Shown here piece after piece: positions 49,272 through 58,077 of a stretch of DNA of 64,000 nt. Position numbers and translations under genes: made by a program. Below the pieces are notes generated by a model. It was not told where the DNA came from. It saw only the letters and a list, made by a program, of their open reading frames with translations, and ran no database searches. Each line of letters starts with the position of its first letter. The first letter of the stretch is position 1. Source of the stretch: Desulfolutivibrio sulfodismutans DSM 3696 (lineage in GTDB: Bacteria; Desulfobacterota; Desulfovibrionia; Desulfovibrionales; Desulfovibrionaceae); contig NZ_CP045504.1 of assembly GCF_013376455.1 (NCBI RefSeq), positions 1,157,501 through 1,221,500 on the forward strand, given 5' to 3'.

Positions 49272-50606
49272 ATGCCCTACATTCCCCACACCCCGGATGA
49301 GGTCCGGGAGATGCTCGATGTGATCGGCGTCGCGAGCATTGAGGAGCTCTTCGCCGAAATCCCCGACAGTCTGCGTCCCAAAAGCTTCGCCATCCCTCAC
49401 GGGCTCACCGAGATGGAGGTCCGGCGCAGGTTGGAGCGGCTGGCCGCGAAAAACCGCACGGACATGTCCAGCTTCCTGGGCGGCGGCTTCTACGACCATT
49501 ACGTGCCGTCGGCCGCAGACATGCTGCTGGCCCGGGGCGAATTCTACACCGCCTACACCCCCTATCAGCCCGAGGCCTCCCAGGGCACCCTCCAGGCCAT
49601 CTTCGAATACCAGACGGCGGTGTCCCGCCTGTTTGAGATGGACTGCTCAAACGCGGGCGTCTACGATGGCGGCACCGCCCTCTACGAGGCGGTGATGATG
49701 GCCGTGCGCCACACCCGGCGCAAAAAGGTGGTGGTCAGCGAGGCCGTCAGCCCCATCTACCGCATCGTCCTGGCCACCTACACCAAGAACCTCCGTCTGA
49801 CCCTGGTCACCGTGCCCCATGCCGCAGGCGGCGACGACATGGCCGCCCTGACCCAGGCCATCGACGCTGAAACGGCCGCCGTGGTGGTGCAAAATCCCAA
49901 CTTCTTCGGGACCATCCAGGATTTCACCAGCCTTTTCTCCACCGCCCGGGACAAGGGCGCGGTGTCCATCATCGCAGGCTATCCCGTGCTGCAAACCGTG
50001 CTCAAGACCCCCGGGGCCATGGGCGCGGACATCGCCACGGCCGAGGGCCAAAGCCTGGGGCTGCCCCTGTCGTTCGGCGGCCCGTACCTGGGCATCATGA
50101 CCTGTCGCAAGGCCCTGGTGCGCCAGATGCCCGGCCGCATCGCCGGACGCACCAAGGACGCCTCGGGCCGCACGGGCTACGTGCTGACGCTCCAGGCCCG
50201 GGAACAGCACATCCGCCGCCAGAAGGCCACCTCCAACATCTGCTCCAACCAGGCCTTGTGCGCCCTGCGCGCCCTGGTCAACCTGTGTCTGACCGGCGAG
50301 GAGGGCCTCACCCGGCAGGCCGCCCTGTCCATCGAAAACACCCACTACGCGGCCATGCGCCTGTGCTGCATCCCGGAAATCACGCTTTTGAACCGCGACC
50401 TGCCCTTCGGCAACGAGTTCACGGCCGTTTTCCCCATCAATGCGAAAAAGATCGTCCGGGCCCTGGTGGACGAGGGGATCGTGGCCGGATTTCCGCTCGG
50501 ACGCTACTATCCGGGCCTGGAAAACGCCCTTTTGGTGTGCTGCACGGAAAAACACGGCCGCGACGAGATCGACCGGCTGGCCAGGAAGGTGGAGAAGGCC
50601 TTATGA
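49272..50606 (+). CDS. gcvPA: Glycine dehydrogenase P protein, subunit 1
   Basis: N-terminal half (444 aa) of the split P protein. PYIPHTPDEVREML and SFLGGGFYDHYVPSAADMLLARGEFYTAYTPYQPEASQGTL match GcvPA. With GcvPB it decarboxylates glycine using PLP, transferring the aminomethyl group to H protein. CGGAG precedes ATG 49272. Its TGA overlaps the ATG of gcvPB (ATGA), implying translational coupling of the two subunits. Confidence 0.95.
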   Translation: MPYIPHTPDEVREMLDVIGVASIEELFAEIPDSLRPKSFAIPHGLTEMEVRRRLERLAAKNRTDMSSFLGGGFYDHYVPSAADMLLARGEFYTAYTPYQPEASQGTLQAIFEYQTAVSRLFEMDCSNAGVYDGGTALYEAVMMAVRHTRRKKVVVSEAVSPIYRIVLATYTKNLRLTLVTVPHAAGGDDMAALTQAIDAETAAVVVQNPNFFGTIQDFTSLFSTARDKGAVSIIAGYPVLQTVLKTPGAMGADIATAEGQSLGLPLSFGGPYLGIMTCRKALVRQMPGRIAGRTKDASGRTGYVLTLQAREQHIRRQKATSNICSNQALCALRALVNLCLTGEEGLTRQAALSIENTHYAAMRLCCIPEITLLNRDLPFGNEFTAVFPINAKKIVRALVDEGIVAGFPLGRYYPGLENALLVCCTEKHGRDEIDRLARKVEKAL

Positions 50607-52051
50607 GCACCGTTTTCGCCAAATCCGTTCCCGGACGCGAGGGCGTATGGCCCGAGAAACCCCGCACCGAGCCCGTGGATTTCATCCCCGAGGGGCTCTT
50701 GCGCGCCCGGGGCGCCAATCTGCCGTCCTTGTCAGAGCTTGACGTGGTGCGCCACTTCACCCGGCTGTCGTCGAAAAACTATGGTGTGGACTCCAATTTC
50801 TATCCGCTTGGCTCCTGCACCATGAAGTACAACCCCAAGTTCACCGAGGAAGTGGCTGCGCTGCCCGGCTTCGCCCGGCTGCATCCCCTGGCCCCGCAGC
50901 TTCCCGGCGGCGGCGACATGGTTCCCGGCGCGCTTGAGGTCATGTACGAGACGGAACAGCTCCTGTGCGAGATCACAGGCATGTCCGCCTTCACCCTGCA
51001 CCCCATGGCCGGGGCCCACGGCGAACTCACGGGCGCGCTCATGATGGCCGCCTACCACGCCGACAAGGGCCACGCCAAAACCAAGATCGTCTGCCCCGAC
51101 TCGGCCCACGGCACCAACCCGGCCTCGGCCGCCATCGCCGGATACGAGGTGGTGAGCATCGCCTCCAAGGACGGCATCATCGATCCCGAGGCCCTGGCCG
51201 CCGTGCTCGACGACCAGGTGGCCGGGGTGATGATGACCGTGCCCAACACGCTCGGGCTTTTCGAGCGCCATCTGCCGCGCATCGTGGAACTGTGCCGCGC
51301 GGCCGACGCCCTGCTCTACTACGACGGCGCCAATTTGAACGCCATCCTGGGCAAGCTCCGGGTGGGCGACGCCGGGTTCGACGTGGTGCACTTAAACCTC
51401 CACAAGACCTTCGGCACCCCCCACGGCGGCGGCGGCCCGGGCTCGGGACCGGTTGGCGTCTCCGAGCGGCTCATCCCCTATCTGCCTGTCTCCCGGGTCG
51501 CAAAAGACGAGGCCGGGCGCTTCAGCCTGCGCTACGACTATCCCAAATCCATCGGCTACGTGGCCCCCTTCTACGGCAACTTCGGGGTCATGCTCAAAGC
51601 CTACGCCTACATCCTGCGCCTGGGCGGCGAAGGCCTGACGCGCGTCTCGGAAAACGCCGTCCTGGCCGCCAACTATCTGCGTAAGCGCCTGGATGACCTG
51701 CTCGAGGTGCCCTACAACCGCATCTGCATGCACGAGTTCGTGTCTTCGGCCGAACGCCAGGGCAAAAACGGCGTGCATGCCCTGGACATCGCCAAGGCCC
51801 TGCTCGACCGGGGCTACCACGCCCCCACGATCTACTTCCCGCTCATCGTCAAAGAGGCCATCATGATCGAGCCTACCGAGACCGAGAGCAAGGACACCCT
51901 GGACGGCTTCGTGACCGATCTGCGCGAGATACTGGCCCTGGCCGAGACCAACCCGGCCGCCATCACCGCCGCGCCCGTGACCCTGCCCGTGGGACGCCTG
52001 GACGAGACCCACGCCGCCCGGGCCATGGAGATCACCGATGACCTCGGTTGA
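50603..52051 (+). CDS. gcvPB: Glycine dehydrogenase P protein, subunit 2
   Basis: C-terminal half (482 aa) of P protein, holding the PLP lysine in HLNLHKTFGTPHGGGGPGSGPV and the SNFYPLGSCTMKYNPKF stretch. Forms the active complex with GcvPA. The ATG overlaps the gcvPA stop, and its own end overlaps the lpdA start by 14 bases, so three genes form one tightly packed operon. Confidence 0.96.
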   Translation: MSTVFAKSVPGREGVWPEKPRTEPVDFIPEGLLRARGANLPSLSELDVVRHFTRLSSKNYGVDSNFYPLGSCTMKYNPKFTEEVAALPGFARLHPLAPQLPGGGDMVPGALEVMYETEQLLCEITGMSAFTLHPMAGAHGELTGALMMAAYHADKGHAKTKIVCPDSAHGTNPASAAIAGYEVVSIASKDGIIDPEALAAVLDDQVAGVMMTVPNTLGLFERHLPRIVELCRAADALLYYDGANLNAILGKLRVGDAGFDVVHLNLHKTFGTPHGGGGPGSGPVGVSERLIPYLPVSRVAKDEAGRFSLRYDYPKSIGYVAPFYGNFGVMLKAYAYILRLGGEGLTRVSENAVLAANYLRKRLDDLLEVPYNRICMHEFVSSAERQGKNGVHALDIAKALLDRGYHAPTIYFPLIVKEAIMIEPTETESKDTLDGFVTDLREILALAETNPAAITAAPVTLPVGRLDETHAARAMEITDDLG

Positions 52052-53423
52052 TCCGGCCGATCTGCTTATCGTCGGCGGCGGCCCGGCCGGGGTCGATGCA
52101 GCCCTGGCCGGGGCCGCCCTGGGCCTGCAAACCGTCCTCGTGGAGGCCGCCGAACTCGGCGGCACCTGCCTGAACCGGGGCTGCATCCCCACCAAGGTGC
52201 TGCTCGGGGCCACCGACGCCGCAGACGAACTGGCCGCCCAAAGCCGCCTGAAACTGGCCGAGGGCCGCATCATCTTCTCCCTGGCCGCGCTTCAGACCCG
52301 CAAGGACCGCCTCGTCTCCGGAAGCCGCACCGCCCTGGCCGCCACCCTGGCCAAAGCCGGGGTCCGGGTCGATGCCGGACGCGTCACCCGCATCTCCCCG
52401 GGCTCAGCCCGCGTCGATACCCCAAAAGGGCCCCACAGCGTGCCCTACCGTTTCTGCATCCTGGCCACGGGCTCGCGCCCGGCCGTCTATCCCTCCATGG
52501 CCCCGGATGGCCGCGCCGTGCTCGACTCCACCGCCCTCCTGGGCCTGACCCAGGTTCCCGAAAGCCTGATCATCGTCGGGGCCGGGGCCATCGGGCTGGA
52601 ATTCGCCGACATCTTCCACCGCCTTGGCGCAAAAATCGTTCTGCTCGACGGGGCCGAACGCATCGCCCCGGCCGAAGACCCCGACGTGTCCAAGGTGCTC
52701 ACCCAGACGCTCACCCGCAAAGGCTGCGTGGTCCGGGCCGGGGTGCGCGTCAAAAAACTCGCCACCGTGGACGGCCACGCCGTACTGACGCTCGACACCG
52801 GCGAGGACATCCACGCCGAAAAGGCCCTGGTGGCCGTGGGCCGCTTCCCCAATTCCGACATCCCGGGCCTGGCCGATCTCGGTGTGCGCTTTCTGGGCGA
52901 CGGCCCCAGCCGGGCCTGGATCGACGTCAATGACCATCTCCTGGCCGCCCCGAACATCTACGCCGTGGGCGACGTCAACGGCCGCACGTTACTCGCCCAC
53001 GCCGCCTCGCATCAGGCCTGCTACGCCGTGCGCCACGCCGCCGGGAAAACCGCCGCCCCCTACGAGCCCGGGGCCATCCCGGGCTGCATCTACGGCAACC
53101 CCGAGACCCTGCGCGTGGGCCGCTTGTCCCGCGAACTGGCCGCCCACGGCCTCGAACCGGAAGTCTCCGAGGTCCAGTTGGCCGCCAACCCCATGGCCCA
53201 GGCCCATGCCGCCACGGCCGGATTCGTGCGCGTGACGTGGCTTGACGGCCGTGTGGCAGGCGTTACGGCCGTTGGGCGCGGCGTAGCCGCCATGGGAACC
53301 CTGGCCACGCTTCTGGTCAACCAGGGCTTTACCCGCGACGATGCCGAACACCTGATCTTCCCCCACCCGGGCCTCGACGAATCCCTGCGCGCCGCGCTGT
53401 TGGCGGGCAGGAAGAAGGGGTAG
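52038..53423 (+). CDS. lpdA: Dihydrolipoyl dehydrogenase (L protein)
   Basis: FAD-dependent disulfide reductase (461 aa) that reoxidises lipoyl-H protein with NAD. FAD-binding GGGPAGVDAALAGA near the N-terminus, redox-active disulfide GGTCLNRGCIPTK, NAD-binding GAGAIGLEFADIFHRLGA, and the C-terminal dimerisation domain with the catalytic His near EHLIFPHPGLDE. A complete, normal enzyme, overlapping gcvPB by 14 bases. There is no gcvT behind it; the strong hairpin follows 22 bases later. Confidence 0.95.
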   Translation: MTSVDPADLLIVGGGPAGVDAALAGAALGLQTVLVEAAELGGTCLNRGCIPTKVLLGATDAADELAAQSRLKLAEGRIIFSLAALQTRKDRLVSGSRTALAATLAKAGVRVDAGRVTRISPGSARVDTPKGPHSVPYRFCILATGSRPAVYPSMAPDGRAVLDSTALLGLTQVPESLIIVGAGAIGLEFADIFHRLGAKIVLLDGAERIAPAEDPDVSKVLTQTLTRKGCVVRAGVRVKKLATVDGHAVLTLDTGEDIHAEKALVAVGRFPNSDIPGLADLGVRFLGDGPSRAWIDVNDHLLAAPNIYAVGDVNGRTLLAHAASHQACYAVRHAAGKTAAPYEPGAIPGCIYGNPETLRVGRLSRELAAHGLEPEVSEVQLAANPMAQAHAATAGFVRVTWLDGRVAGVTAVGRGVAAMGTLATLLVNQGFTRDDAEHLIFPHPGLDESLRAALLAGRKKG

Positions 53424-53444
53424 GAGGGGGAGGAAGAGTACAAC

Positions 53445-53480
53445 GCGGGGGGAAACTTCTTGAAAGAAGTTTCCCCCCGC
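53445..53480. repeat. Perfect long hairpin behind lpdA
   Basis: Arms of 17 bases (53445-53461 and 53464-53480) match perfectly around a 2-base tip; in practice a 15-bp stem with a 6-base loop. No T run follows, instead a C-rich tract and CAAGAACTTTCAACGGGG. Similar elements are probably dispersed as intergenic terminator-like repeats. It lies 22 bases after the stop of lpdA. Confidence 0.8.
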
Positions 53481-53753
53481 GCCCCCCTTCAAGAACTTTC
53501 AACGGGGCGGCATGGATGGGTGCGGGGAAGGGAAGCCGTTTGTGCGACCGTGTCCGGAAAGGCGATCGCGAGAGTTGAAAGGGATGGTATTTCCCCTGGA
53601 TGTGGATGGTTTTTCCGCCATACCGACCGCTGGTTCCGCCGCCGCCTGCGGCGCACAGCCAAGACTTGAAAAACAGGGACTCGGGCGTCCCCGGGGAAGG
53701 GCAACCTTCCTTTTTTATGCTCCCATAACGGTGAAGAGAGAAGGACGACTGTG

Positions 53754-54317
53754 ATGAAACGCCCCCTGATCCTGGCCTCGGCCTCGCCGCGCCGAAAAGA
53801 ACTGCTGGAACTGGCGGGCCTGGATTTCAAGGTCGTGCCCAGCCACGCCCTGGAGCCGCTGCCGGATGACAGCGAATCGCCCGAGGAATATGCCGTGTCC
53901 ATGGCCCGCATCAAGGCCGTGGAGGTGGCGGGACGTTGCCCTGACGCGGTGGTGCTCGGCGCGGATTCGGTCGTCGCCGTGGATATGGATATCCTGGGCA
54001 AGCCCGTGGACGAGGCCGACGCCGTGCGCATGCTGGGCATGCTGTCCGGCAGGACGCACCGCGTGGTGACCGGCGTGTGTGTCGTCATGCCAGGACACGA
54101 GGACCGGATGTTTTCCGTCTCGACCGACGTGACCATGGCCGACATCTCGCCCGAGGCCGCCAGGGCCTATGTTGAAACCGGCGAGCCCATGGACAAGGCC
54201 GGGGCCTACGCCGTCCAGGGCCGCGCCGCCTGCTTCGTCACCCGCATCAACGGGTCGTATACCAATGTGGTGGGGCTGCCGCTGGCGGAGGTGGTGAGCA
54301 TATTTTCCGAAATATAA
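53754..54317 (+). CDS. maf: Maf-family nucleotide pyrophosphatase
   Basis: House-cleaning nucleotide diphosphatase (187 aa) of the Maf/YhdE type, which hydrolyses dTTP/UTP or other non-canonical nucleotides and affects septum formation. The N-terminal signature LILASASPRRKELLELAG is typical and GADSVVAVDMDILGKP plus GRTHRVVTGV, YAVQGRAACFV complete the fold. An upstream GTG at 53751 is a possible start; ATG 53754 has GAAGGA further upstream. It is followed closely by an A+T-rich HNH gene. Confidence 0.93.
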   Translation: MKRPLILASASPRRKELLELAGLDFKVVPSHALEPLPDDSESPEEYAVSMARIKAVEVAGRCPDAVVLGADSVVAVDMDILGKPVDEADAVRMLGMLSGRTHRVVTGVCVVMPGHEDRMFSVSTDVTMADISPEAARAYVETGEPMDKAGAYAVQGRAACFVTRINGSYTNVVGLPLAEVVSIFSEI

Positions 54318-54360
54318 AGTAATTTTCTCAAAAACACTATTTTGACCAAACATATACCTG

Positions 54361-55170
54361 ATGCAAAATTACAATTCTTGTATATTTTGCGGGAATAAAG
54401 GCCCATACCACTCTGTTGAGCATATCATCCCAGAGGGTCTTGGCAATGATAATCTCATCCTTAAAGAGAAAGTCTGCGACAAGTGCAATCAGTACTTCGG
54501 CAGTAAAATTGAAAACTATGTATTAAAATCTACGCCAATTGGTTTTTGGCGCAGCTATCTTAGAATTGTTGGAAAAGGAAGGAAACTTTCTGATTTTAAA
54601 ACTGGAAACACTAAAAAAAAGGGAAGACTCCCAAGATATCACAGTGCTAATGACAGTTTTTGTCTTAAATGCCACAGAGATGGATTTACATCAATTGACT
54701 TAAGCGAAGAACATATTTCCAAAATATCATCAGATAACAATGCTTCTCTTAAAGTTGTCTTAACTCCATATATGTTGTCCATGATGGGGAGGTTTCTTCT
54801 CAAGATAGGGATTGAACTTTTATGCTACAATGGAATTGATGTGACAAGCAACAAAAGATTCTATCAAGCAAGAAAGTTTTCACGATATGGTAATTTTAAA
54901 GAATTATGGCCAATATTTCACTACAACAACGGCAACCTATCTGATCTTGTCAAAAATGGTGAAGACAACCTTGGAATTTTTCAAGAAATTTTCTGCTATC
55001 AGTTCAATATTTTTGAATACACTGATTACATCATATTATCTCTTCAAGTTGGTATAGATGTATTCAGCGTTTGCATTGATGAACAATACCCCTCGCCAAA
55101 TATGGAAAAATGCTTTCCTCATGACCTTCACATCTTATATTACTCGCCAGACCAAATTAATCCACTGTAG
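54361..55170 (+). CDS. HNH endonuclease-like protein, A+T-rich
   Basis: Predicted 269-aa protein. The N-terminal 60 residues form a zinc-type HNH domain with CIFCGNKGPYHSVEHIIPEGLGN and VCDKCNQYFG (CxxC, EHIIPExLGN, CxxCN). HNH proteins of this type are often in restriction-modification, phage-defence or mobile islands. The rest is A+T-rich, aromatic-rich and matches nothing I recognise. Base composition and codon use differ sharply from maf before it and the enoyl-CoA hydratase after it, and it is flanked by about 170 bases of A+T-rich non-coding DNA downstream, suggesting acquisition. Confidence 0.75.
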   Translation: MQNYNSCIFCGNKGPYHSVEHIIPEGLGNDNLILKEKVCDKCNQYFGSKIENYVLKSTPIGFWRSYLRIVGKGRKLSDFKTGNTKKKGRLPRYHSANDSFCLKCHRDGFTSIDLSEEHISKISSDNNASLKVVLTPYMLSMMGRFLLKIGIELLCYNGIDVTSNKRFYQARKFSRYGNFKELWPIFHYNNGNLSDLVKNGEDNLGIFQEIFCYQFNIFEYTDYIILSLQVGIDVFSVCIDEQYPSPNMEKCFPHDLHILYYSPDQINPL

Positions 55171-55385
55171 ATTTCCATACAATATCAATAATAGTTCAAT
55201 GAATTTCAAAACTGCGGCTAGACAAATATACACTTAACGAATACATCCTCGGACTGTACACAAGTAAAACAAGCCATACGTATTTATCATGCATTGAAGT
55301 GTGCCCCGCGGCTAACTAATCCTGATCTATATCCATCAAAAACTACGCCCCAAGCCCCACCCACAGCCCCCAAAAGGTGGTCACC
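55171..55385. other. A+T-rich intergenic tail behind the HNH gene
   Basis: About 170 bases (55171-55340) of A+T-rich sequence without a gene, then a change to G+C-rich DNA in front of the enoyl-CoA hydratase start. The AAGGTGG SD for the latter is at about 55373-55379. Likely the right boundary of the acquired segment starting near 54320; no attachment-like direct repeat was found by eye. Confidence 0.45.
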
Positions 55386-56162
55386 ATGTCAGATAAATCC
55401 CTGATCGACCTGACGCGCCACGACGCCGTGGCCGTCATCTCCCTGCGCCGCCCGGATCGCCGCAACGCCGTCAACGCCGCCATGGCCGGAGAGCTTCGCC
55501 GGGCGCTGACCGGCATCGGCGCGGACCCGGCCGTGCGGGTGGCGATTTTGACCGGCGACGCGGCCTGTTTCTGCGCCGGAATGGACCTTGCGGCCTTTCT
55601 GGACGGCCAGGGGCAGGAGATCAACTCCGGGCCGGGACGTTTCGCCGGGGTGGCCGCCCACACCCTGGACATCCCCCTGCTGGCCGCCGTGGAAGGCCCG
55701 GCGCTGGCTGGCGGATTCGAGATGGCCCTGGCCTGCGACATGATCGTGGCTGGCCAGGACGCCTTTTTCGGCCTGCCGGAGGTGCGGGTGGGGCTTTTCC
55801 CCGCTGCAGGCGGCGCGTTCCGCCTCATGCGCGCCCTGCCCCCGAATCTGGCCATGGAGATGCTGTGCGCCGGACGGCGGTTGACCGCCGCCGAGGCGCA
55901 TCGCTTCGGGCTGGTCAACCGGCTGGCCCCGGCCGGTACGGCCCTGGCGACGGCCCTGGATCTGGCCCGGGAGATCGCGGCCATGGCCCCGATTGGGGTG
56001 CGCGCCGGGCTGCGGCTGGCCCGGGCCGCCCGCGACGCCGATGCAGATCGGCTGTGGGCCGAAAACGACGCCCTGTGGGCGGTGGTCAGCGCCTCAGCCG
56101 ACGCGGCGGAAGGTCCGCGCGCCTTTCTCGAAAAGCGGCCGCCCGCCTGGAAGGGGGCGTAG
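55386..56162 (+). CDS. Enoyl-CoA hydratase/isomerase family protein
   Basis: Crotonase-fold protein of 258 aa. The oxyanion-hole and active-site stretches are visible: RNAVNAAMAGELRRAL, FCAGMDLAAFL, EGPALAGGFEMALACDMIVAG, LPEVRVGLFPAAGGAFRL. The CoA pocket fits a hydratase or isomerase, but the substrate is unclear: it is a single gene without beta-oxidation partners in the window. SD AAGGTGG at ATG 55386. It is convergent with glyA across a strong hairpin. Confidence 0.85.
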   Translation: MSDKSLIDLTRHDAVAVISLRRPDRRNAVNAAMAGELRRALTGIGADPAVRVAILTGDAACFCAGMDLAAFLDGQGQEINSGPGRFAGVAAHTLDIPLLAAVEGPALAGGFEMALACDMIVAGQDAFFGLPEVRVGLFPAAGGAFRLMRALPPNLAMEMLCAGRRLTAAEAHRFGLVNRLAPAGTALATALDLAREIAAMAPIGVRAGLRLARAARDADADRLWAENDALWAVVSASADAAEGPRAFLEKRPPAWKGA

Positions 56163-56362
56163 TCGCAGGGCCGCCGGTATCGTCGGCTCCGCTGACACCA
56201 CTCCTGCACTTGTTCCGTGGACCGGGCGCATCCCTGGTGCGCTTGCATGGGAATCCGCCTCATCGGGCCGCCGTGTCGCGGCTTTTTTAGGAGGCATGTC
56301 TCCCCGACCTTCGCCGTACGTCCGCGCCATGTTTCCGCGCCACGCTTCCACGCCGGGCGAAG

Positions 56363-56401
56363 CAGGCCGGGCGGACGCGCCTGCCACGTCCGCCCGGCCT
56401 G
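56363..56401. repeat. Perfect 15-bp hairpin between convergent genes
   Basis: Arms 56363-56377 and 56387-56401 form a perfect G+C-rich 15-bp stem with a 9-base loop, located between the enoyl-CoA hydratase (+) and glyA (-) ends. No T run follows on either strand, so it is a U-less terminator-like structure serving both sides. Confidence 0.75.
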
Positions 56402-56417
56402 ACCAATTTCGGAAACC

Positions 56418-57680
56418 TTACACATCAAGCCCCGGCACCGGGAAGAGCCGACACACGTCCGCCACGCGTCCCCGGATATCCGCCCGCAGGGACGCATCCT
56501 CGGGGCTGGCCAAAACGTCCGCCATCCAGCCCGTAAGCTGGGCCATTTCCGGCTCCTTCATGCCCCGGGCCGTGGCCGCCGGGGTTCCCACCCGGATGCC
56601 CGAGGGCCGAAGCGGCGGATTGACGTCGTCCGGGATGATCTGCTTGTTGGTGGTGATGCCCGCCGCGTCCAGAAGCTCCTCCGCTGCCCGGCCGTCCAGC
56701 CCGAAGCTGTGCTGCGTGTTCACCACCAGCATGTGGTTGTCCGTGCCGCCGGTCACAAGCTCCGCGCCGCGCTGGATGAACGTGGCCGCCATGGCCTTGG
56801 CGTTGGCCAACACCTGGGCGGCGTAGTCTGCGAATTCCGGTTGCAGGGCCTTGCCCAGCGTGATGGCCATGCCCGCGATCACGTTCATGTGCGGGCCGCC
56901 CTGAAGCCCCGGGAAGACCGACTTGTCGATGTGCGCCGCGATGTCCTTGCGGCACAGGATCATGCCGCCGCGCGGGCCGCGCAGCGACTTGTGCGAGGTG
57001 GTGGTCATCACGTCGAAGCCGAAGTCCAGCGGGTTTCGCATCACGTTCCCGGCCACAAGGCCCGCGTAGTGCGAGGCGTCGCACATGGTGTACGCCCCGA
57101 CCTCGTCGGCCACGGCCCTAAACGCCGCATAGTCCAGGTCGCGCGGATAGGAGGTGTAGCCGCACAGCACCAGCTTCGGCCGGTGCTGCCTCGCCAGCTC
57201 CCGCACCGCGTCCATATCGATGGCCCCGTCGGCCGGATCGGTCTTGTAGCGCACGAAGCTGAAAAGCCGCCCCATGTGCGACACCGGCGCGCCGTGCGTC
57301 AGGTGCCCGCCGTGGGACAGGTCCATGGCCAGGATGGTGTCGCCGGGGTTGAGCAGCCCCAGGTACACGGCCTGGTTCATGGGCGAACCGGAGAGCGGCT
57401 GCACGTTGGCGTGTTCGCTGCGAAACACGCGGCAGGCGCGCTCCCGGGCCAGGTTTTCCACCTGGTCCGTGAACTCCTGGCCGCCGTAGTAGCGACGGCC
57501 GGGATAGCCTTCGGAATACTTGTTGGTGAAGACGCTGCCGAGCGCGGCCAGCACCTCGGGATAGGTGTAGTTTTCGGACGGGATCAGTTCGATGCCGAGC
57601 CGCTGCCGGTCTTCCTCGCCGGTCAGGGTGGCGGACACTTCGGGGTCGGTGGCGAAAAGCTGGTCTCGCAGGGCGCGCAT
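56418..57680 (-). CDS. glyA: Serine hydroxymethyltransferase
   Basis: PLP enzyme (420 aa) interconverting serine and glycine with tetrahydrofolate. NKYSEGYPGRRYYGG, MDLSHGGHLTHGAP and the PLP-lysine region TTTSHKSLRGPRGG (K231) are present. It deviates at some usually invariant places: QPLSGSPMNQAV instead of QPHSGSQAN-AV and DASHYAGL instead of DMAHIAGL, resembling a more distant clade. The start at 57680 has AAGGAGG. A ZTP riboswitch precedes it, linking it to folate status; a broken relative lies at 60695-60810. It partners the gcv operon in glycine and one-carbon metabolism. Confidence 0.93.
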   Translation of the reverse strand: MRALRDQLFATDPEVSATLTGEEDRQRLGIELIPSENYTYPEVLAALGSVFTNKYSEGYPGRRYYGGQEFTDQVENLARERACRVFRSEHANVQPLSGSPMNQAVYLGLLNPGDTILAMDLSHGGHLTHGAPVSHMGRLFSFVRYKTDPADGAIDMDAVRELARQHRPKLVLCGYTSYPRDLDYAAFRAVADEVGAYTMCDASHYAGLVAGNVMRNPLDFGFDVMTTTSHKSLRGPRGGMILCRKDIAAHIDKSVFPGLQGGPHMNVIAGMAITLGKALQPEFADYAAQVLANAKAMAATFIQRGAELVTGGTDNHMLVVNTQHSFGLDGRAAEELLDAAGITTNKQIIPDDVNPPLRPSGIRVGTPAATARGMKEPEMAQLTGWMADVLASPEDASLRADIRGRVADVCRLFPVPGLDV

Positions 57681-57723
57681 GGGCTCCTCCTTGTCAGGAA
57701 GGTTGGCGTCGGGTGCGACGCAG

Positions 57724-57794
57724 CCCAGGCGAGCGGCATGAAGAAGTTTCGCGCTCCCTCGTGGTGGCCCACTTTCTCGCCAGTCACGCGAAAC
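57724..57794 (-). ncRNA. ZTP (pfl) riboswitch upstream of glyA
   Basis: On the minus strand the leader has a perfect 8-bp helix GTTTCGCG/CGCGAAAC (57787-57794 with 57746-57753) enclosing TGACTGGCG, GTGGGCCACCAC and GGGAGC, followed by CCGCTCGCCTGGGC. This is the conserved pattern of the pfl motif, known to bind ZMP/ZTP, the signal of folate shortage, and found in front of glyA, purH and folD genes. A 6-bp stem (57706-57711 with 57716-57721) follows and the SD could pair with an upstream CCTT, so control of translation is inferred. Confidence 0.85.
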
Positions 57795-58077
57795 GGTTGT
57801 CGATGAGGCGCTCCCGATGTAGACCGGAGGGACGGGACGCGTCAAGGGCACGATGGCGGCAGGCTTCCGCACCGGCAGCCATGGGGCGACAATCATTGCC
57901 AAGGGTGGATCGCGCCGATCGCCCGCCCAATTGGCTGGCCCCCATGCCCTGAACATCGAAAATGTTCACCAGCCCCTGCCCCAGGCGGGACAGCACCCAA
58001 CCCGCTTTCATCACTCGTCGAGTCGCCGCATTGACCGTAAGGCCGCAAGAAAACCGAAGCGGCTGTACTCCCTCCCG

